A stretch of DNA of 64,000 nt, taken from Spirosoma pollinicola. GTDB lineage: Bacteria; Bacteroidota; Bacteroidia; Cytophagales; Spirosomataceae. Where the stretch lies: NCBI RefSeq assembly GCF_002831565.1, contig NZ_CP025096.1, positions 3,387,027 through 3,451,026 of the forward strand, in the 5' to 3' direction. Each line of letters opens with the position of its first letter. The stretch's first letter is position 1. Below the pieces are notes generated by a model, which did not search any database, had not been told where the DNA came from, and saw only the letters and a list, made by a program, of their open reading frames with translations. Both the position numbers and the translations under genes were made by a program. Shown one piece after another: positions 1 to 9,165 of this stretch.

Positions 1-1017
1 TTATGGGCAGTACTCGTAAACTGCCAATCGTCGGACCACGGAACGCAAAGTGCTCCCCGGCAACTAACGCCCGCATTTTACCATTGGAAATCGACCTTTG
101 CCCCAACCCATTCAGAAATACGGCAATTAAAAGACCTGAACGTTCAGAAATTATACATTCATTTCTTCGACGTTGACTGGGATAGCCGAACCCATAAGCC
201 AATACCCAAAGCCTTCGTTAAATTTCGGCAAAAAGCACCGGGTAGCATCGTCCCGGTTGTCTTCATTACCAACCGAACCCTCCTGAACCTGACGCCTGCG
301 GCATTACCGGAACTGGCCATAAATGTTTCGCGATCTATTAGCCGCATCAGTCAACAAAATGCTATTCGGTTTCAGGAAGTGCAGTTCGATTGCGACTGGA
401 GCGTCAGCACGCGCGACCGTTATTTTCGCCTGTTAACCCTGCTGGCTAAGCAGCTTCGCTGTCCGCTTACGGCAACCATTCGCCTGCACCAAATTAAATA
501 CACCGATCAAACAGGCATTCCGCCCGTATCGCGGGGAATGTTGATGCTGTATAATGTGGCCGATTGGAAACGGGCCGACACGCGCAATTCCATTTATGAT
601 GCTGAGATTGCCAGTCAATACCTGTCTTTTGTGCCAACCTATCCCTTGCCGCTCGATGTTGTCCTGCCGCTTTTTCGATGGACGGTGGTGTATAGGAACA
701 ACCGATTTCTGACGTTTCTGAGCAATGTGAACCGAACAGCACTGGCGGGCAGTAACTTTCTGGCGGCTCAACCCGACAGTATGCGGTTTGTTGCGCTGCG
801 CGATACGGCTGCATGGGGGCTTTCAATCCGACCCGGCGACCTGTTTCGTGCCGAAGGCGTTACGGCCAAAACGTTGGTGAACGAAAAAACTAAACTGTCA
901 CGTCAGATTCGGAACCAACGGATTACATTTGCCTTATACCACCTTGACTCCACTGTACTTTCTGCTTATTCTCGTGAAACGCTCAAAACACTTCTGGTTC
1001 CCCATCCGCTTCCGTAA
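1..1017 (+). CDS. Hypothetical protein, 5' end outside window
   Basis: The frame is open from the first base to the stop at 1015-1017, so the gene begins before the window; 338 residues are visible. The visible part is rich in aromatic residues (an FYHWK stretch near residue 26, then LYIHFFDVDWD near 55). I recognise no catalytic motif or named domain, though this FYHWK/FFDVD pattern resembles a family of uncharacterised Bacteroidota proteins I have seen next to TPR-like lipoproteins. The next gene on the same strand overlaps its last ~44 bases, which suggests the two are translated together and may work together at the envelope. Function unknown. Confidence 0.75.
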   Translation, partial: LWAVLVNCQSSDHGTQSAPRQLTPAFYHWKSTFAPTHSEIRQLKDLNVQKLYIHFFDVDWDSRTHKPIPKAFVKFRQKAPGSIVPVVFITNRTLLNLTPAALPELAINVSRSISRISQQNAIRFQEVQFDCDWSVSTRDRYFRLLTLLAKQLRCPLTATIRLHQIKYTDQTGIPPVSRGMLMLYNVADWKRADTRNSIYDAEIASQYLSFVPTYPLPLDVVLPLFRWTVVYRNNRFLTFLSNVNRTALAGSNFLAAQPDSMRFVALRDTAAWGLSIRPGDLFRAEGVTAKTLVNEKTKLSRQIRNQRITFALYHLDSTVLSAYSRETLKTLLVPHPLP

Positions 1018-3460
1018 GCCTGCGTTATTGCTGGCTATTCTGATTGGATTTGCCTGTGGCCCCTCATTCGACCCAAACGAGTTTATGAGTTTTTTTATGC
1101 CCGAAGCGGGTAATACCCTGACCGATGATAGCCGCTATTTTTTTACTCCCCAGTTTTATAATGATGCGGAGATAGCCGAACAGTACGACGATAATCCGGC
1201 CCCAGTTATAGACGAAAATATAAAGGCTTGGTCGGTTTACATGGGCGGTGAGCTGCCGGATAGTCTGATCAGCAAAGCAATTTATGGCGAAGAGGCCGAA
1301 GCCGTTCGGGTGCTAACGTCGAAATTAGAACGAAGCAAACCTGCTGCGCTGGAGTATATAAACTTTGCCTGGGATGCCGATAATGGGCAGGGGAATCCCT
1401 GGAACCCGAACGCGTCACAAACCGATAGCACACAGCTCCCGGCACAACTGGAGAAGGCTAAAAAGGCCTACAGGATGTCGCGCGATGTCTTTTTGAAAGA
1501 ACGATATGCGTTCCAGGCGGTAAAACTTGCCAGTGAATCGGGAGATCATAAACAGGCGCAACAGCTTTATGATCTGATGGTTACTCCTTTACCAAAAAAG
1601 ACATTTATCAGCGACTGGGCGTTGTGCCGTCGGGCGGGGGCAAGTTTGACTTTGGGCGATACGGCAACCGCCGTTTATGAGTTCGCGCAGGTATTTGACC
1701 GTTGTCCGTCAAGACGGAAAGCCGCCGAAACAAGTTTGCGTAAATACGGCATTCGGTTTCAGGAAAAGGCGCTTAGTTATGCGAAAAATGATAGAGAGCG
1801 GTCGGCGGTGTACGCGCTTTGTGCCATTCAGCCGGGCATTCCGATGGGTGGGAAAGATGCGCTTGCCATGCTTGGGGAGATCGTTCGGTTAACGCCCAAA
1901 AATCCGTTGATCGAGCTGATTATGGCTCGGGAAATTAACCGCAATGAATACTATTATTTCATGACGGATGACGAATACCTCCGCAACAACCTGAGCGACT
2001 CCCCCGATTCGGCGGGTTTTGTTAACCGCAATCGTGAAGCCCCGTCCTATTTCGATAAACTCCGGTCATTCGCACTCGAATCTGCTGAAAATAAAGCCCT
2101 GAGTAACCCTGCCTTTTGGTACACTGCAACAGCGTATCTCGATTATATCGGCCATGATTATAAAGCAGCCCAAACGCATCTGGACCAGGCGGCTCAGGCT
2201 CCTTCGGACAATAGGGAGCTGAAAACGCAGATTGCCGTACAGCGTATGCTTCTGTTAGCGGCTCAGACAGAATCTATTACCCCCGATACTGAAGCTAAGC
2301 TGATTGGCTATCTGGAAGAGTTCGACAGTACAGGCAACTTTCGTCTGAATAACGCTTTCACGGCTGTGTGTAAACAGTTTGCTGTTGCCTACCAGCATAA
2401 AACGGAGCCTAAACGTGGCTGGCTATCAGGATGTAGCCGGTCGACAAAGCAGCCAGTGGATGGGGTCGATCAGGCAAAAGCATATCTGCTGACAGTGCTG
2501 ACAACACAGCCCGGAGCAGGCACTTATTTTGCCAGCACAACCGACCCAACGGTTATTGAAGACACCGTTTCGGCGGCTACCATTCGACAAACAATTACCT
2601 ACACCAGTCAACCGGGTTTGACAGATTTCGATAAACGATTGATAAAACTAGCGCAGATAAAACCCGAGAGCCTGAACCTGCTACTGGGACGGCGATTGAT
2701 GATGGAACATCAGTATGCCGAAGCAGCAACGGCTTTCGCTAGCATAAATCCTAGACTGTGGCGAACAGCGCCTTTTTCCGTTTACTTTCAAATCAATCCC
2801 TTTGCTATAAAAATGCCTCGGTTGGTGTCAACAGATAAATCGAACGCGGGTAAAAACAGCGTAAACTTCCCTGCTGAATCAGTCGATAATCCATACACGC
2901 CCGTTGAATTTGCCCGGAGCATGGCCGAACTGGAAAAACAGGCTAAGGTGGCATCGGGCGACAAAGCCGCTGAGTTATATTACCAGTTGGGGTGTGGAGC
3001 CTGGAATTTGAGCTGGTACGGAAACGCCTGGCTGATGGTAAAGTCGTACTGGAGCGCGGGTGAACCGCCTGTTTATGCCGTTTCGGGTTCACCAGTCGAT
3101 AAACAAAAGAAATTCGATGTATTGATGAATACCGATTATTATACCACCACACACGCCAAAGGGTACTTCGAGCAATCGGCGAAAGCGGCTACAACGTCTG
3201 CCCTTGCCGACCGCTCTGCCTATATGGCGGCCCGCTGTGAAGCTCACGCTTTCTCGATGCAACAGTCCATCGAACAAATCAGAAATGGCTACGTTTATGA
3301 GGAGGATTCTACGTTTGTGAAGAACATGACGGCCCTGCGCAAAGCAAAATATGCCAGTGCCTACGACGACTTTTTTAAAAACCACAGGCGTAGTTTGTTC
3401 AATCGGGAAATGATTCGTGAGTGCGCTATGTATAAAGATTTTCTGTCATTTGGAGAGTAA
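974..3460 (+). CDS. Large probable lipoprotein with helical-repeat character
   Basis: The open frame can start earlier at a TTG (929), but a GTG at 974 gives a clean lipoprotein signal: basic N-terminus, hydrophobic core and the lipobox IGFAC, with Cys about 26 residues in. The 828-residue product has many Ala/Tyr-rich amphipathic stretches (for example around AAQTHLDQAAQAPSDNRELK), typical of TPR-like solenoids, but no enzyme motif. It overlaps the upstream gene, so the two are probably one transcriptional unit. The stop codon lies at the outer edge of a perfect 35-bp inverted repeat. Likely an outer-membrane-attached scaffold; the specific role is unknown. Confidence 0.75.
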   Translation: MKRSKHFWFPIRFRKPALLLAILIGFACGPSFDPNEFMSFFMPEAGNTLTDDSRYFFTPQFYNDAEIAEQYDDNPAPVIDENIKAWSVYMGGELPDSLISKAIYGEEAEAVRVLTSKLERSKPAALEYINFAWDADNGQGNPWNPNASQTDSTQLPAQLEKAKKAYRMSRDVFLKERYAFQAVKLASESGDHKQAQQLYDLMVTPLPKKTFISDWALCRRAGASLTLGDTATAVYEFAQVFDRCPSRRKAAETSLRKYGIRFQEKALSYAKNDRERSAVYALCAIQPGIPMGGKDALAMLGEIVRLTPKNPLIELIMAREINRNEYYYFMTDDEYLRNNLSDSPDSAGFVNRNREAPSYFDKLRSFALESAENKALSNPAFWYTATAYLDYIGHDYKAAQTHLDQAAQAPSDNRELKTQIAVQRMLLLAAQTESITPDTEAKLIGYLEEFDSTGNFRLNNAFTAVCKQFAVAYQHKTEPKRGWLSGCSRSTKQPVDGVDQAKAYLLTVLTTQPGAGTYFASTTDPTVIEDTVSAATIRQTITYTSQPGLTDFDKRLIKLAQIKPESLNLLLGRRLMMEHQYAEAATAFASINPRLWRTAPFSVYFQINPFAIKMPRLVSTDKSNAGKNSVNFPAESVDNPYTPVEFARSMAELEKQAKVASGDKAAELYYQLGCGAWNLSWYGNAWLMVKSYWSAGEPPVYAVSGSPVDKQKKFDVLMNTDYYTTTHAKGYFEQSAKAATTSALADRSAYMAARCEAHAFSMQQSIEQIRNGYVYEEDSTFVKNMTALRKAKYASAYDDFFKNHRRSLFNREMIRECAMYKDFLSFGE

Positions 3461-3570
3461 GGTTTTTACACAGAGATTCACGGAGAAGCCCTGAGATTCA
3501 CAGAAACTTTATACTATTTTTCTCCGTGTGTTTCTGGGCTTCTCCGTGAATCTCTGTGTAAAAACCTTAC
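3457..3570. repeat. Perfect 35-bp inverted repeat filling the gap between two genes
   Basis: Arms 3457-3491 and 3536-3570 are exact reverse complements over 35 bases, with a further short inner pairing (cagaaac/gtttctg). The left arm contains the stop codon of the lipoprotein gene and the right arm ends one base before the ATG of the methyltransferase. The core word acagagattcacggag reads like a dispersed intergenic repeat. It would form a very strong hairpin in RNA, acting as terminator or processing site. There is no T-tract and no transposase. Confidence 0.85.
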
Positions 3571-3571
3571 T

Positions 3572-4204
3572 ATGACTACTGGAAGTAATTTTAATTGGAT
3601 TGCTCCGGTATACGATGCCCTGGCATTTATGGTATTCGGCCATCGGTTGCGACGAGCGCAAATCATCTTCCTGAATCGTATTCCAGCTAATGCTTCTGTG
3701 TTGATCGTGGGTGGGGGTGCGGGTTGGATACTGGAACAGGTGCTGCTGAAATGCCATCCCAAAAAAATCGTTTACCTCGAAACATCAAGCCAGATGGTGG
3801 CTCTCGCTGGTGGACGAATGCTTCGAAAATCCTTGACGGGTTTTGTCGATTTTCGGGTAGGGGATGATACCGCTTTGGTACCCGACGAACAATTCGACGT
3901 AATCATTACCTCTTTCGTACTGGACCTCTTCACCGAAACCACCTTACAAACCCGCTTTCTACCCCCCTTGCTCAATGTTCTTAAGCCAACCGGAATTTGG
4001 CTTGTAACAGACTTTGTTCAGCCGAAAGTCAGTTGGCAAAAAGCGCTCCTATGGGTCATGATTCGCTTTTTTCGCCTAACAGCAGGTATTGAAGCGAAAA
4101 CATTAGTCAACTGGCAACAAGGTCTTCGTTTGGCTGGTCTGGTTCAAAAAGAACGACAACGCCAGGTAGGGGGTATGGTTTCGGCGGAGGTCTGGACGCG
4201 ATAA
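3572..4204 (+). CDS. Class I SAM-dependent methyltransferase
   Basis: This 210-residue protein carries the Rossmann-type SAM-binding glycine motif VLIVGGGAGWILEQ (residues ~38-52). An acidic residue follows the next strand (VYLETSSQM, ~65-73), a DTALVPDEQFDVIITSFVLDL block serves as motif III/IV (~98-118), and a post-motif region follows near LKPTGIWLVTDF. The substrate cannot be read from the sequence; the small size and the hydrophobic C-terminal half resemble lipid or quinone methyltransferases. The start is the ATG directly after the 35-bp palindrome. The next gene is convergent, so this gene is the end of its unit. Confidence 0.8.
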   Translation: MTTGSNFNWIAPVYDALAFMVFGHRLRRAQIIFLNRIPANASVLIVGGGAGWILEQVLLKCHPKKIVYLETSSQMVALAGGRMLRKSLTGFVDFRVGDDTALVPDEQFDVIITSFVLDLFTETTLQTRFLPPLLNVLKPTGIWLVTDFVQPKVSWQKALLWVMIRFFRLTAGIEAKTLVNWQQGLRLAGLVQKERQRQVGGMVSAEVWTR

Positions 4205-4244
4205 GCTGTTCTTTTAAGCGCACCGAAATTTGCCTGTCAATTCG

Positions 4245-4985
4245 TTAAAGACCCCGAAACAGTTTGCCCAGCGCCCGGTAATCGCTTATTTCATACCATT
4301 CTTCGGTTCCCATATTTAGCCATTGTCCATCACGTTTAGGCCGTTTGAGCATGGCATCATCGGGGTCATAATCATAATTATATACTTGGCTCATCACATG
4401 TTGCAATGACGACCAGGATATCAATTTCGACTGTTCCCGCCTGCTTTCAAGGGTTGTGATTTTAACCGTTCGTTCTACGAAAGAAGCTGTTAAATGTAGC
4501 TCTAGCTCACCTTGCTGATTGTTCAGATCAAGGTAAATTAGTTCGAAGGGTCGCTCGCTGCCCATCGCTTCGTAGGTTGCCTGGATCAGCTCCTGCATCA
4601 AATATTGCCAATCTTCGGCTTTGGCTGGCTGGCCCGTAGTTTTATTGCCGTTCTCAGCCTCGATCGTAATAGCCCAGAAGTCGTCGTCTTCTTCTATCTC
4701 GTCTTCAACGACGGGTTGTAAACGCGTTTTACGCACCAGAGCGGCCAGCGATTCCCACCAGGCTTTGGGTAGACGGCCAGACCAGGCGTAATCGTCATCA
4801 CGCGTGTACCCTTCGGCAATGAGTTCATCGTCGTCGATGTCGTCGCGGCCTGGATACGTAATGGCGAGATCAACCTGTATAGCATTGGCTGCGACGGTAT
4901 TAATCGTCAGGGTATAAAAGTAGGAATAGGGTGCGGGTAGCGACCGTGCGGTCTGGTAGCGAATCTGGAGACTTTTGAAAGACAT
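4245..4985 (-). CDS. Hypothetical acidic protein
   Basis: A 246-residue soluble protein with clusters of Asp/Glu (RDDIDDDELIAEG near residue 48, EDEIEEDDDFW near 96) and no signal peptide or membrane segment. I do not recognise a family. It sits just downstream of menE on the same strand, with a 27-base gap containing a TAACTTTG promoter-like box, so it can be transcribed on its own. Its 3' end faces the methyltransferase gene. Function unknown. Confidence 0.7.
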   Translation of the reverse strand: MSFKSLQIRYQTARSLPAPYSYFYTLTINTVAANAIQVDLAITYPGRDDIDDDELIAEGYTRDDDYAWSGRLPKAWWESLAALVRKTRLQPVVEDEIEEDDDFWAITIEAENGNKTTGQPAKAEDWQYLMQELIQATYEAMGSERPFELIYLDLNNQQGELELHLTASFVERTVKITTLESRREQSKLISWSSLQHVMSQVYNYDYDPDDAMLKRPKRDGQWLNMGTEEWYEISDYRALGKLFRGL

Positions 4986-5007
4986 AAAACGTCGGTTAGC
5001 ACGTGCA

Positions 5008-5015
5008 CAAAGTTA
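5008..5015 (-). promoter_or_regulatory. Bacteroidota-type -7 box (TAACTTTG)
   Basis: Read on the minus strand the sequence is TAACTTTG, matching the TAnnTTTG box of the Bacteroidota primary sigma factor. It lies 23 bases before the ATG of the acidic hypothetical gene and overlaps the 3' end of menE. I do not see a convincing -33 TTG at the right distance. Confidence 0.5.
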
Positions 5016-6110
5016 GCGTATTTGCGCTACCGTCGCTTTTTGATCGACCTTGCCGGTGGGCGTTTCTAGAAATTGGGCTACTGTTATAACTTCTTTTGGT
5101 ACGGAAAACGGGCCTAACGTGGCGCGAATGGCTTCCTGTGCCTGTTTCCATTGCTGCGGATTTATCGGCTCCTTCTCTCTCACAACTACAATTCGCTGGC
5201 CCAGTCGCTCATCAGGCAATCCCGTTACGAACAAACGATTACCGGGTCTATCCTCAATCGACGACTTATCTGCTGCCAGTATAGTCTGAATCATTTGTTC
5301 AATCTGTTCGGGCTGCACCTTAACGCCCCCACTGTTTATGATCCGGTCGGCCCGGCCCAGCAGCCGAAAGCGGGCATTTTCATGGGTAGCGCCCGCAATC
5401 AGGTCAACGACGTCGTTGGTTTGTACGCGCGTATAGTTGGTGGCGGCAGATGTAATGTGCAGACAATTGAGTTCATCTGTTCCGAGGTCAACACCCGGAA
5501 GAGCGGTAAAAAATTCACTCGCTTCGGAGCCGTTCAACCGTCGGAGAGCAATGTGTGAAACCGTTTCAGTCATGCCGTAGGTGGCGAAAACGGGCGATGT
5601 AATGACTTGTAATGCCTGCTCAAGTGAAGAACTCGTGGCAGCACCGCCTACCAGAACAGCCTTTGCCTTGTTTAAAATGGGCAACTTTTTAGTATCAGAT
5701 GTTAAAATAGTTTGGAGTTGGAGCGGCACAAGGGCCGTGAACGCAAACTGGTCGGTAGCCGGGTCGAAGTCAATCAACGGATTACCTGATGGCTCAATAA
5801 TCGTCATGGGTAAGCCAAGTTCCATTCCCCGAACGAGCATCATAATACCGGCTACGTAACGAATATTCAGACAGACGAGAGCTTTGTCACCCGCCTGTAA
5901 GCCAAGCGTTTGCCCGGTTAAATGGGCACTCGCCCGCATCTGCGCCCGTGTAAGCTGAATCGGTTTGGGGGCTCCGGTCGACCCGGACGTATGTAACGTG
6001 TATGTTTCTTGGATAGTCAACCAGGAGCGACAAAAGGCTAACGTTTCTGCCTCGTAAGGCGTTTTAGGCGTCGGCCACGCATCAGGATTAGTAGGGTCAA
6101 GAAACATCAT
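5013..6110 (-). CDS. menE: o-Succinylbenzoate--CoA ligase (MenE-like)
   Basis: An ANL-family acyl-CoA ligase of 365 residues, short compared with ~450-500 for many MenE proteins but usual for Bacteroidota. Visible motifs are the phosphate loop TSGSTGAPKP (41-50), YGMTETVSHIA (178-188), the hinge GRADRIINSGGVKV (252-265), and the C-terminal PTGKVDQKA that carries the catalytic Lys. MenE activates o-succinylbenzoate for menaquinone synthesis; the next enzyme, MenB, is encoded 1.2 kb away on the other strand, which supports the assignment. The other men genes are not here. Confidence 0.85.
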   Translation of the reverse strand: MMFLDPTNPDAWPTPKTPYEAETLAFCRSWLTIQETYTLHTSGSTGAPKPIQLTRAQMRASAHLTGQTLGLQAGDKALVCLNIRYVAGIMMLVRGMELGLPMTIIEPSGNPLIDFDPATDQFAFTALVPLQLQTILTSDTKKLPILNKAKAVLVGGAATSSSLEQALQVITSPVFATYGMTETVSHIALRRLNGSEASEFFTALPGVDLGTDELNCLHITSAATNYTRVQTNDVVDLIAGATHENARFRLLGRADRIINSGGVKVQPEQIEQMIQTILAADKSSIEDRPGNRLFVTGLPDERLGQRIVVVREKEPINPQQWKQAQEAIRATLGPFSVPKEVITVAQFLETPTGKVDQKATVAQIR

Positions 6111-6166
6111 CTTCCTGCATCGTAGTAAGGATGAACTGGAAACAAATTAGTTATCGTATTCATCCG

Positions 6167-6634
6167 TCAATTATGCACTCTTATCGTACCGGCACTAAGA
6201 TTTGTTTCAACAGTGTACTGTGTGAGCGGAAGGGTGGCCGGGCCAACAATCACTTTACCACTGGTGTCGAAACGCGATAGATGAAGCGGACAATAGAATT
6301 GATTTTCAGTGGGTTTGTAAGTCAATTCTGTTCCCTGATGGGTACAGTCTGCCGAAACGGCTACATAGGCTCCAGCTTTGGTTTGGGCAATAATGACGTG
6401 GTTAGCAATCACATAACCCCCTTTAATGAGGAGATTTGCGTTGATCTTATCATCTAGACGAAGCGTGAAATCAACTTTCAGACTGGGGTCGGGTGTTGGG
6501 TCAGCGTTACCCTGTCCAGCGCAGCCCGACATACAGCGCGACAATAGAATGGCCCCAATACCAGTACCCACAAGGCGGAAAAATTCTTGTCGGGGCATTA
6601 AGACATTATCCATTGAATGCAAGGTGGTTTCCAT
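6167..6634 (-). CDS. Rieske [2Fe-2S] lipoprotein
   Basis: The 155-residue product has both Rieske cluster motifs: CTHQG (C-x-H) and, about 16 residues later, CPLHLSRFD (C-x2-H). The N-terminus holds RQEFFRLVGTGIGAILLSRC followed by MSGCAGQ, which looks like a Tat-like or lipoprotein export signal, so the domain should face the periplasm. It probably passes electrons in a quinol-linked chain, which fits its place between two menaquinone genes. No cytochrome b partner is adjacent, so the exact complex is unknown. A shorter start at an internal Met (MDNVLMPRQ) is possible. Confidence 0.85.
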   Translation of the reverse strand: METTLHSMDNVLMPRQEFFRLVGTGIGAILLSRCMSGCAGQGNADPTPDPSLKVDFTLRLDDKINANLLIKGGYVIANHVIIAQTKAGAYVAVSADCTHQGTELTYKPTENQFYCPLHLSRFDTSGKVIVGPATLPLTQYTVETNLSAGTIRVHN

Positions 6635-6753
6635 ACCGGTTTTAGTGTACTTTTGTGGTTATATACCTAATCAGGGTGTAAATATGCGTTATTTTTTGTC
6701 ATTCAACGACAGCAAACAAAGACGTTTGCAGGGCAGTTACCCAATCAACAACT

Positions 6754-7212
6754 ATGGAAGAAGCGAAAGTATTTATCAATCCTATTTCGCCGGATAAGGT
6801 CGCCGAATCGCCAGGCCTACTGGCTTATGCACACACGGCAGGCGGAGCGGTTATTCGTCCCGAAGACAAAGGTAAAATTACTGGCCGGGCAGTGTCTGCC
6901 ATGCGGGAGCAAACGGATATGCAGCTGAGTCAGTTGTACAAACAGATGCAACTGCTGGCCGAACAGGCAACGGCTATCCGAAACCGTGTTGAAATTTCGG
7001 AACGAATTTATTCGGCGCAAATGAGTTTTGAACCCGTTGTTGGGCAAACGTATCACTTCTATCAGCGCAAAAACGGCACCGATCTTCTGTCAATGGTTGC
7101 ACCGAACGAGTGGGGACGTAAGTTTCCGTTTGAGCGCTGTCTGGCCACCGTCCGGATGATGGCCGACCATACATGGGATGTATTTTATCACGAAGTTTCA
7201 TTTAATGAGTGA
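6754..7212 (+). CDS. DUF2452 domain protein
   Basis: The 152-residue sequence matches the DUF2452 pattern as I know it: an early INPISPDKVAESPGLLAYAHTAG block, a helical segment with repeated Gln/Leu (MQLSQLYKQMQLLAEQA), then FEPVVGQTYHFYQRKNG and a closing LSMVAPNEWG. It is cytoplasmic with no signal. The role of the family is not established. It lies directly before menB, separated by a heptamer-built palindrome. A TACTTTTG box (6648-6655) upstream could be its promoter. Confidence 0.8.
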   Translation: MEEAKVFINPISPDKVAESPGLLAYAHTAGGAVIRPEDKGKITGRAVSAMREQTDMQLSQLYKQMQLLAEQATAIRNRVEISERIYSAQMSFEPVVGQTYHFYQRKNGTDLLSMVAPNEWGRKFPFERCLATVRMMADHTWDVFYHEVSFNE

Positions 7213-7296
7213 AAGAATGAAAGAGCGAAAGAGTGAAAATGGCTTACGCTAGTTTTCGTTCTTTCGCTCTTTCATTCTTTCACTCTTTCACTCATT
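7204..7296. repeat. Palindrome built from gaaagag/tgaatga words
   Basis: The left arm (7204-7239) and right arm (7253-7296) are inverted copies made of short 6-8-base words (gaaagaatg, aaagagcg, aaagagtg). The right arm has one extra word. The same words build the palindrome at 15633-15722. It sits between the stop of the DUF2452 gene and the start of menB and would fold into a long hairpin. Confidence 0.75.
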
Positions 7297-7300
7297 ACTT

Positions 7301-8125
7301 ATGCAAAGCAACTACCCCTGGGAACCGATAAAAGAGTACCAGGAAATCTTATTCAGCTACTACGAAGGCATAGCTAAAATCAGTATCAACCGGCCGCACA
7401 AGCGCAATGCCTTTACGCCACTAACCGTCACCGAAATGTCGGAAGCGATGGAATTGGCACGGGAGGACGAGCGTGTGGGTGTCATTATTTTAACCGGCGA
7501 AGGTGGAGAAGCTTTTTGTTCAGGAGGAGATCAGTCTGTTCGTGGGCATGGCGGCTATATTGGTCAGGATAAAGTGCCCCGCCTGAATGTGCTCGATCTA
7601 CAAATGCAAATCCGTCGTATACCGAAGCCAGTTGTAGCCATGGTTGCCGGTTATGCCATTGGTGGGGGCCACGTGCTGCACGTGGTTTGTGACCTGAGCA
7701 TTGCCGCCGAAAACGCTCGCTTCGGGCAAACCGGTCCTAAAGTCGGGTCGTTCGATGGCGGTTTTGGTGCGTCGTATCTGGCGCGGGTCGTGGGTCAGAA
7801 AAAAGCCCGCGAAATCTGGTTCCTCTGCGATCAGTATGATGCCAAAGAAGCGTTGGACATGGGTCTGGTCAATAAAGTTGTACCACTCGAAGAACTGGAA
7901 GAAGTGACAATCTCCTGGTGTCGCAAGATGCTGGAAAAAAGTCCATTGGCTCTCCGAATGCTCAAATCCTCTTTCAATGCTGAATTGGATGGACAAGCCG
8001 GTATTCAGCAATTAGCGGGCGACGCAACCTTGCTTTATTATTTATCTGAAGAAGCGAAAGAAGGGAAGGATGCATTCCTGGAAAAACGGAAACCTGATTT
8101 CAGCAAGTTTCCCAAGTTTCCATAA
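7301..8125 (+). CDS. menB: 1,4-Dihydroxy-2-naphthoyl-CoA synthase
   Basis: A 274-residue crotonase-fold enzyme that closes the second ring in menaquinone synthesis, converting o-succinylbenzoyl-CoA. Diagnostic segments are [14 protein letters not shown] (73-86), the oxyanion-hole stretch [10 protein letters not shown] (118-127), [12 protein letters not shown] (145-156) with the Asp of the MenB signature, and the C-terminal [18 protein letters not shown] typical of MenB. Length is normal. It ends just before a strong intrinsic terminator. MenE, the preceding step, is encoded nearby on the opposite strand. Confidence 0.95.
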   Translation: MQSNYPWEPIKEYQEILFSYYEGIAKISINRPHKRNAFTPLTVTEMSEAMELAREDERVGVIILTGEGGEAFCSGGDQSVRGHGGYIGQDKVPRLNVLDLQMQIRRIPKPVVAMVAGYAIGGGHVLHVVCDLSIAAENARFGQTGPKVGSFDGGFGASYLARVVGQKKAREIWFLCDQYDAKEALDMGLVNKVVPLEELEEVTISWCRKMLEKSPLALRMLKSSFNAELDGQAGIQQLAGDATLLYYLSEEAKEGKDAFLEKRKPDFSKFPKFP

Positions 8126-8137
8126 ACCATATTTCAA

Positions 8138-8178
8138 CAAAAAAGGCCTTACCGAATGAGCGGTAAGGCCTTTTTTGT
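8138..8178 (+). terminator. Rho-independent terminator after menB
   Basis: A 14-bp stem (aaaaggccttaccg / cggtaaggcctttt) with a six-base loop, then a T-run. The opposite strand also has a T-run (from the left A-run), so it can serve the convergent DUF2911 gene as well. Confidence 0.9.
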
Positions 8179-8197
8179 TTGGGAAAACTAAAATTTA

Positions 8198-9100
8198 TCA
8201 AGCCTTTTTCTTGCCTTTGCCGCTTTTCATGGCTGGCATGGCAGGCAGTTTTGCCTTATAGTCGGTGAGGCTCTTCTCAATGCCTTCTTTGAAGAAAGGG
8301 AACACCTGATCGTTCGATGATTGACCGAGTGCAAGCGATTTTTCGGCTAGTGGAACAGCATCGGTAAACTTGCCCATCTTCGCCAGAATCTGCGACTTGA
8401 TGTAGAGGTTACGGAAGTTTTCCTGCTTGGCAATCGACTTGTCAATCCAGCCCAGAGCCTGATCCAGATTGCGCCCTTTCGACACATTATAGCTGGCAGC
8501 TGCCTGTAAAACGGCGGCATCGTCTGGTTTTTCGGCAACGGCTTTGTCGACATTGGCGGCTGAATTGGCGTTTACATCAACGCGTAGGTCAGCACTTGCT
8601 TTTGAATTTGCCCATAGGAAATTCATTTTAGCTGTACTGTCTGTCAGATCGCTGAAGCCAATGGTGAATGTTTCAGTTTTGTCGCTGTTTTCCATCGGTT
8701 GCAGATCAACGCGAAGAACATCCTGATCCTGCTTATAAGTGGCTTCTGTTACCGATTTGTCTTTGTTGAAAATCAGTGTGAACGCTTCTGCGGCTGGAAT
8801 CGACATAATGGCGTAACTGCCTGCAGGTAATGTTTTGCCGTTCACCATCAGGTCGGTCGAGGTGGTGAAAATAGTAGCACTATTGGCACCTGTACGCCAC
8901 ACTTTGCCCGCTGGAACGAATGAACCAGTAAAAGGCTCGCGGCCTTTCAGACTTGGGCGTGAATAAGAAACGGTGATGTCGGTTGTGCCGACGGTCTGCA
9001 TAATAGTAGCACCGGGGCTGGGTGACGGTAATTTAATTTGTGCGGTGGTTAATTGAGCAGCTAAACAAATGGAAGCTACTGTAAGCGAAAGTTTGCGCAT
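8198..9100 (-). CDS. DUF2911 protein with TPR-like C-terminus
   Basis: The 300-residue product has a signal peptide (MRKLSLTVASICLAAQLTTAQ) and a DUF2911 block: DITVSYSRPSLKGREPF, VPAGKVWRTGANSATIF and LPAGSYAIMSIP over roughly residues 40-115. The C-terminal half (about 180-280) is helical and TPR-like (ALGWIDKSIAKQENFRNLY), ending in a Lys-rich tail. The family is common and secreted in Bacteroidota and of unknown function. It starts 65 bases from the divergent Nudix gene. Confidence 0.85.
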   Translation of the reverse strand: MRKLSLTVASICLAAQLTTAQIKLPSPSPGATIMQTVGTTDITVSYSRPSLKGREPFTGSFVPAGKVWRTGANSATIFTTSTDLMVNGKTLPAGSYAIMSIPAAEAFTLIFNKDKSVTEATYKQDQDVLRVDLQPMENSDKTETFTIGFSDLTDSTAKMNFLWANSKASADLRVDVNANSAANVDKAVAEKPDDAAVLQAAASYNVSKGRNLDQALGWIDKSIAKQENFRNLYIKSQILAKMGKFTDAVPLAEKSLALGQSSNDQVFPFFKEGIEKSLTDYKAKLPAMPAMKSGKGKKKA

Positions 9101-9165
9101 GATTGTCTGTAGACTATTTAAAAATCTGCACCAAATTGCGACAATTTTCCCCGAAAAACCAACTT

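Noticed and set aside
3457..3570. Insertion sequence or MITE at the 35-bp palindrome
   Set aside because: No transposase, no target duplication and the arms contain the stop codon of the neighbouring gene; a hairpin explains it better.
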